Assembly (NCBI GenBank): GCA_963971425.1
Contig: OZ020517.1
Coordinates: 7,628,501-7,692,500, forward strand
From: Bryoerythrophyllum caledonicum
Lineage: Eukaryota; Streptophyta; Bryopsida; Pottiales; Pottiaceae
Reading direction: 5' to 3'
DNA length: 64,000 bases
Shown: positions 60,025 to 64,000 of the stretch, one piece after another
Layout of the letters: every line of letters begins with the position of its first letter
Numbering within the stretch: position 1 is the first letter of the stretch
Made by a program: the position numbers and the translations under genes
Notes under the pieces: generated by a model
The model's database searches: none
The model's input: only the letters and a program-made list of their open reading frames with translations
What the model was told of the DNA's origin: nothing

Positions 60025-61373
60025 CTGCTCATTTCGATCAAATTATCATGAATCAGCAATAATTGAGGGGTGGAAGAAGTGTACAGTCCACATCTTCTGC
60101 CAGATTGCAGAAGAGTAAATTCTGTAGAGCAACTAGTTAAATTGTAATCTACTCAGGATATTTCTTAGACGTGAACTGGGTGTCAAATTCCGAGTTAAAG
60201 CTGCAAAAGACCAGCTTCTTCGCGGGATTCATTCTTTAGGCTCATTCCTCAATATTGTGCGACACTACATCAATATATGTGGATTTCAAGGATTGGTTTT
60301 GATGCAACATTCAGCTGATCGTTGCTGTATGTTGAGAACCATAGTGGACAGAGGCAATGATATTCATGTGAGAGATTGCGGAATTTTGTTTCTTCAAATG
60401 CTAACCTCAAGAGTTATTGGATGACCAAGGCAGTTGTACATACCCATATTCTCTATGGATTCTTGCATTCTCAGGCCATTGGTGCCATCTTGCTCCGCAG
60501 CTAGGTTGGCTCATTCTTTAGAGTGCAAATGAAAGAACAATGTAAGGTTTGTGCAATTCTTGAGCGAATTGCATAGCATTAAATCCAAGTCTATCGCAAG
60601 GAGTATCACTCCCTCTCGATCCTCCTCCTCACTACTACTAACCTAAAATGACCTCCTTTTGTAATATGCACAAGAACCCCAACATTTGTCCTTGACTTAA
60701 CCCTTTAAGGCCGGTTGGCTATGGCTGATGGTCGAATCTATGAACGTGATAGATTTTCCATCAGCCATAGCCAGCGCGGCCTGAACCCTTGAACGTCTGG
60801 GCGACCAAAATCTGGTTGATGGAAGAATGTAAAATGCTCCCACGTGATGATAAAACATTACTTTCATCCAAGTTTTTGTGAAGGTGTTGTCAATGAGTGC
60901 ATGTACCACATGCACCGTAGAGACCCTTCATAGAGTAAGACTCTTTCTCTAAACAAGAAAATGTTTATGACATGGAACTCAACATAGTGTAGTTTAGAAA
61001 CTTCTAGCTCTAGCTCTAACTCTTAATTTGAGTCATTAAAATGATAATTTTTGAAATTGAGTCCAACTAATGAAATGAAGTTTATCAAATCTAGTTTCTA
61101 ATCTAATTTGAAAATTTATAAAATACATAATATTGAGTAAGTTATTGCAATTTGAACTTTGGGCCTATGACCATGGATGACCAATTTTCTAATTTCAGCT
61201 GAACACGGAAGTTTCATCTACACCTCAAGTTTCAGCACTGTCAAGGGGATACAAGGACTTTATTGCACGCGACTGTACAGTACACCATCACCAAGGATAA
61301 CTCCAACACATGTTTTTATAGCACATCCGTGAGAAAGACATACTCGCATGAGCCGTTACGGTCTCGCTACAGT
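60025..61373. other. Intergenic
   Basis: 3' flanks of the acyltransferase (+) and the signal peptide peptidase (-). It holds a hairpin element near 60.7 kb and otherwise nothing recognised. Confidence 0.4.
60697..60792. mobile_element. Hairpin mini-element starting TTAACCCTTTAAGG (~96 bp)
   Basis: aggccggttggctatggctgatgg pairs with ccatcagccatagccagcgcggcct around a short loop. The left end is TTAACCCTTTAAGG as in families C and D; the right end (cctgaacccttgaa) is a diverged terminus with TTGA. Confidence 0.5.
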
Positions 61374-63794
61374 CTAATCTGTCTTCTTGTCAGAGACAGC
61401 AGCATCTGCATCTCTTGACGCATCATCTTCTTGTGCTTCATCGTTGTCCTCTCCAGCGGCGGCAGACTCATCGAACTCCAAAAGCTACACGAAAGCAATC
61501 AAATCGGGTTAGTACCGAGGCCATTCCAGTTAAAGGCTTACATATTAATGAAATCTAGAATCAAAGCTAAAATGCTGCCTCATTTTCAAGAGCCAAATTG
61601 ATGGAGCAAACAAGGTGGTAGAGCGGTTCAAACATTGGAGGCAGTTTTAAGCAAGAGGGACGCAGCAAGGATACTTACAGGCTTGATTTCACCCCTGATT
61701 GCACAGTGCACTCCCAAAAATCCAATTACTCCTGGTACGATATATAAAAGGGCAGGCTGCAAAACAGCAAACGAGAATGGCTTTTAAGAAACATTGCAAC
61801 TTCTTGCGAGTAGCTTGCATTCTAGCTCTATTCCTGGCTTGACACGATCCTGATAACAAAGAAGGGTTGAAGGAATTGTTTGATGAAGATACCTGAGCAG
61901 CCTGGAACCAGTTCATGACCAGAATGGTGACAAGAAGGCCTGCTACGTAACCAGCAAATGCGCTTGTAAAGTATGTCTTATCCCGGCCTCTTTGCATATC
62001 GAAACGCAACGCCAACGCTACAAAAATACCTGCAGGCTCAAAACAAACAGCATCCATCTCTTCAAAGTTCATGATCATCCGTTATATCGATGCTAATCAT
62101 ATAGAGCTCCACCTTGCTAGAATAGACAAGAAAAACAAACACAAGACCAAACTAACAACGGGGATATCGCGTGGAAACAAAGTTGCCACATAAGCAGCAC
62201 TGTTTCCAAGGACGGGCCCACCCTGACACCCACCAAAATCACTAACAGCTTTGTGACAGTTCATTATTACCACTGTACTAAACGTGCGTGACATTAAGTG
62301 TGAATACGAAGTTGAGAGATGTCACGATAAAGACCTGGAATCACGATGTCACCTAGTCCGAGCATTGAAAACGGACGAGTAACATCGCCAGTCGGGAATA
62401 TAAGCTGCACAAGGAAACATAACAGAGAAGTGCTTCAGATTCTTCAAACATAAGCCTTACACTACACAATGAACTAATATAAACACAAAAAATGTAAAAC
62501 TCCTAATAGCTGTCCAATTTTACATCCAGATGAGGTAGCACAAGCAACGTAAAAGAACATCTAAATCTCCTCAAATCAATGAACCTAGGCTTCTCTCCAA
62601 CACAGTTGACAATTTCCAAAAACATTGAAGGGCAAAAAAAGTGAGTATTACCTTAATGGGCGCATCGAATGACTTGGCCACGCTCACCATGACAGGAGTG
62701 AAGAAAACCCAAAAAATGTCATATATGAAGAGCCCTGCCTGCGGAGGATTACCAACGTCTAAAATCAGATACTACTATCCATAACAAATGAGTTTCAAGA
62801 CCTCCACGCATCAGGAGATGTTAACATCACGCCAGAAGAGCAAACTAGATAGAGTAGTTTTGATTAGATAACGAATAGATCATCAAGAACAGACTGCATC
62901 GTTTAGTATAATCACCAGAAGAATAGCTCCAATCTTGAAAGAGCCCAAAGAGAGCATTTCGATACCCTGTATCAAGAAAGTAGGTTAGGTGAGTCAGCAA
63001 GAGAACAATTGAGCCAACAAGTAACATTATAACGAAACTGATCCGAGTGGCCAAACCGTGTTCACACATGGTACATCATCAAGAACGAGTGGCATACTAA
63101 CAGAATATGGAGCAACACATAACTCCTCGGCCTGAGGCTGATAACATGACCAATAATGGGAGGGGAAGCACAACTAGAATATGACGTGGAGAAGCGTAAG
63201 ACCTGAATAGAGAAAGCCAAGCCGAGTGTATTGTTGGCCAACCAATGCTTCTTCATCACATACCATATGCAGAAGCCAGTCCCTGGAATGCCTGCTACCA
63301 GTTGCGACCTCGTGAACTCCATCTCAACATCTGAACATCAAAATGCACGTTCAGGGTTTCATTTTTGAATCCACTGTAAAGATCTGAGCTCGAAACCTGA
63401 ACCGTCATCACGTCAACAAGGTACAAAAACACATATGCTTCTCACTTTTCCAGTATGGCAGTCTCCACGTGATGACATGCTCGTTCCATTGAGGAGGGAG
63501 GAAACGCTCCAATGCTGGAAGAATTGTAGCTCTGCGTTCAAGTAGCTGAGTATAAGTATCCGGTCAATCACAGAGTTGGTAGAAGCACATCAGTTTGAAA
63601 GGATGAAGAGCTCGCAATTAACTGCGATAGAAGGTCACGTACGAAAGCGCCAACACCCCGAGCACAAAAAAGTAGAGAGTGAGAGTGGTGTTGATCAGGT
63701 CCTTGGGTAAGAACTTGAAGAGGAGAAAGAGTGACAACAGAACCGCACTCCCGATGAAAGGAAACCGCATAGCATGTTCCTTCGACATTGTTTC
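61374..63794 (-). CDS. SPP: Signal peptide peptidase (intramembrane aspartyl protease), 5' incomplete
   Basis: Nine exons in phase: 63794-63639, 63545-63446, 63330-63203, 62966-62916, 62738-62652, 62404-62335, 62029-61893, 61756-61679 and 61484-61374. The first seen begins E-T-M-S-K-E-H-A-M-R-F-P right after an acceptor (gtgcag), so the upstream exon with the N-terminal membrane segment lies beyond the window. Catalytic motifs are intact: YDIFWVFF (exon 62738), LGLGDIVIPG (exon 62404) and PALLYIVP (exon 61756). It cleaves type II transmembrane segments such as leftover signal peptides in the ER membrane. The tail is acidic and ends KKTD, fitting a KKXX ER-retrieval signal. About 305 residues are encoded here against about 340 for complete plant members. 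Confidence 0.95.
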
Positions 63795-64000
63795 CTGCAC
63801 CAGACATGCATACCAAGTATTAATACAAAACACTACTTAATCCTCATTATCGCTGTCCGGAGTTTCCGATTACTATCATTTCCAGTGCAAACTAACAAAA
63901 CATCACCTTATATAAGTACAAGTCTATATGCCGTCGGCTACAAAACATGCCCCAGCTACAAAAACCCATTTCCAGTGCAAACAAACCTATAAATATCACA
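63795..64000 (-). other. Intron of signal peptide peptidase gene
   Basis: Upstream of the acceptor at 63795. No N-terminal exon found before the window edge. tttccagtgcaaac occurs twice (about 63878 and 63969). Confidence 0.5.

Overview
The window is nuclear DNA of a land plant. It has intron-containing genes of plant families (class III peroxidase, GH17 beta-1,3-glucanase with a predicted GPI tail, mitochondrial lipoyl synthase, MBOAT wax/sterol acyltransferase, signal peptide peptidase). The rest is AT-rich, transposon-packed sequence, with two or three plant-type TTTAGGG units at about 36390. The species cannot be named from sequence alone; the unusual repeats hint at a non-model, perhaps non-seed, plant, but that is a weak inference.

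Layout. 315-2034 (+): 3' exons of a class III peroxidase whose first exon lies left of the window. 2915-5121 (-): GH17 glucanase, convergent with the peroxidase. 5.8-45.2 kb: almost entirely repeats. These are several families of short elements bounded by TTAA (6.8-7.8, 11.5-12.6, 13.8, 22.7-30.0, 30.4-30.6, 31.8-33.6, 34.0-34.2, 40.3-41.7 kb), a decayed Ty3/gypsy element with a PHD finger after its integrase (14.6-20.4 kb, -), two 5'-truncated LINEs (about 9.0-10.4 kb, + and 24.9-27.85 kb, -), a tRNA-derived SINE (39.05-39.46 kb) plus a second split copy, and a long foldback repeat with 180-bp tandem units (37.4-38.8 kb). 45290-47303 (-): lipoyl synthase. 48.7-51.0 kb (-): FCP1/NLI-type gene lacking the catalytic DxD. 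51.4-56.1 kb (-): broken coding blocks including a ParB-like motif and a region resembling an amino-DNA-methyltransferase; both parts are threaded with a short palindrome. 56.5-57.5 kb: another TTAA element. 58864-60024 (+): intronless acyltransferase. 61374-63794 (-): signal peptide peptidase, first exon beyond the right edge.

The most interesting signals are: (1) five related families of non-autonomous elements that begin TTAACCC and have visibly duplicated TTAA targets, nested up to three deep, with piggyBac-like hallmarks and no transposase in view; (2) a LINE and a SINE that share about 140 bp of 3' tail ending in (TTC)n, a direct LINE-SINE partnership; (3) a dyad-symmetric motif repeated about ten times only between 49.0 and 56.4 kb. 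The host genes do ordinary jobs (cell wall, lipoylation, lipid esters, ER proteolysis) and show no sign of working together.
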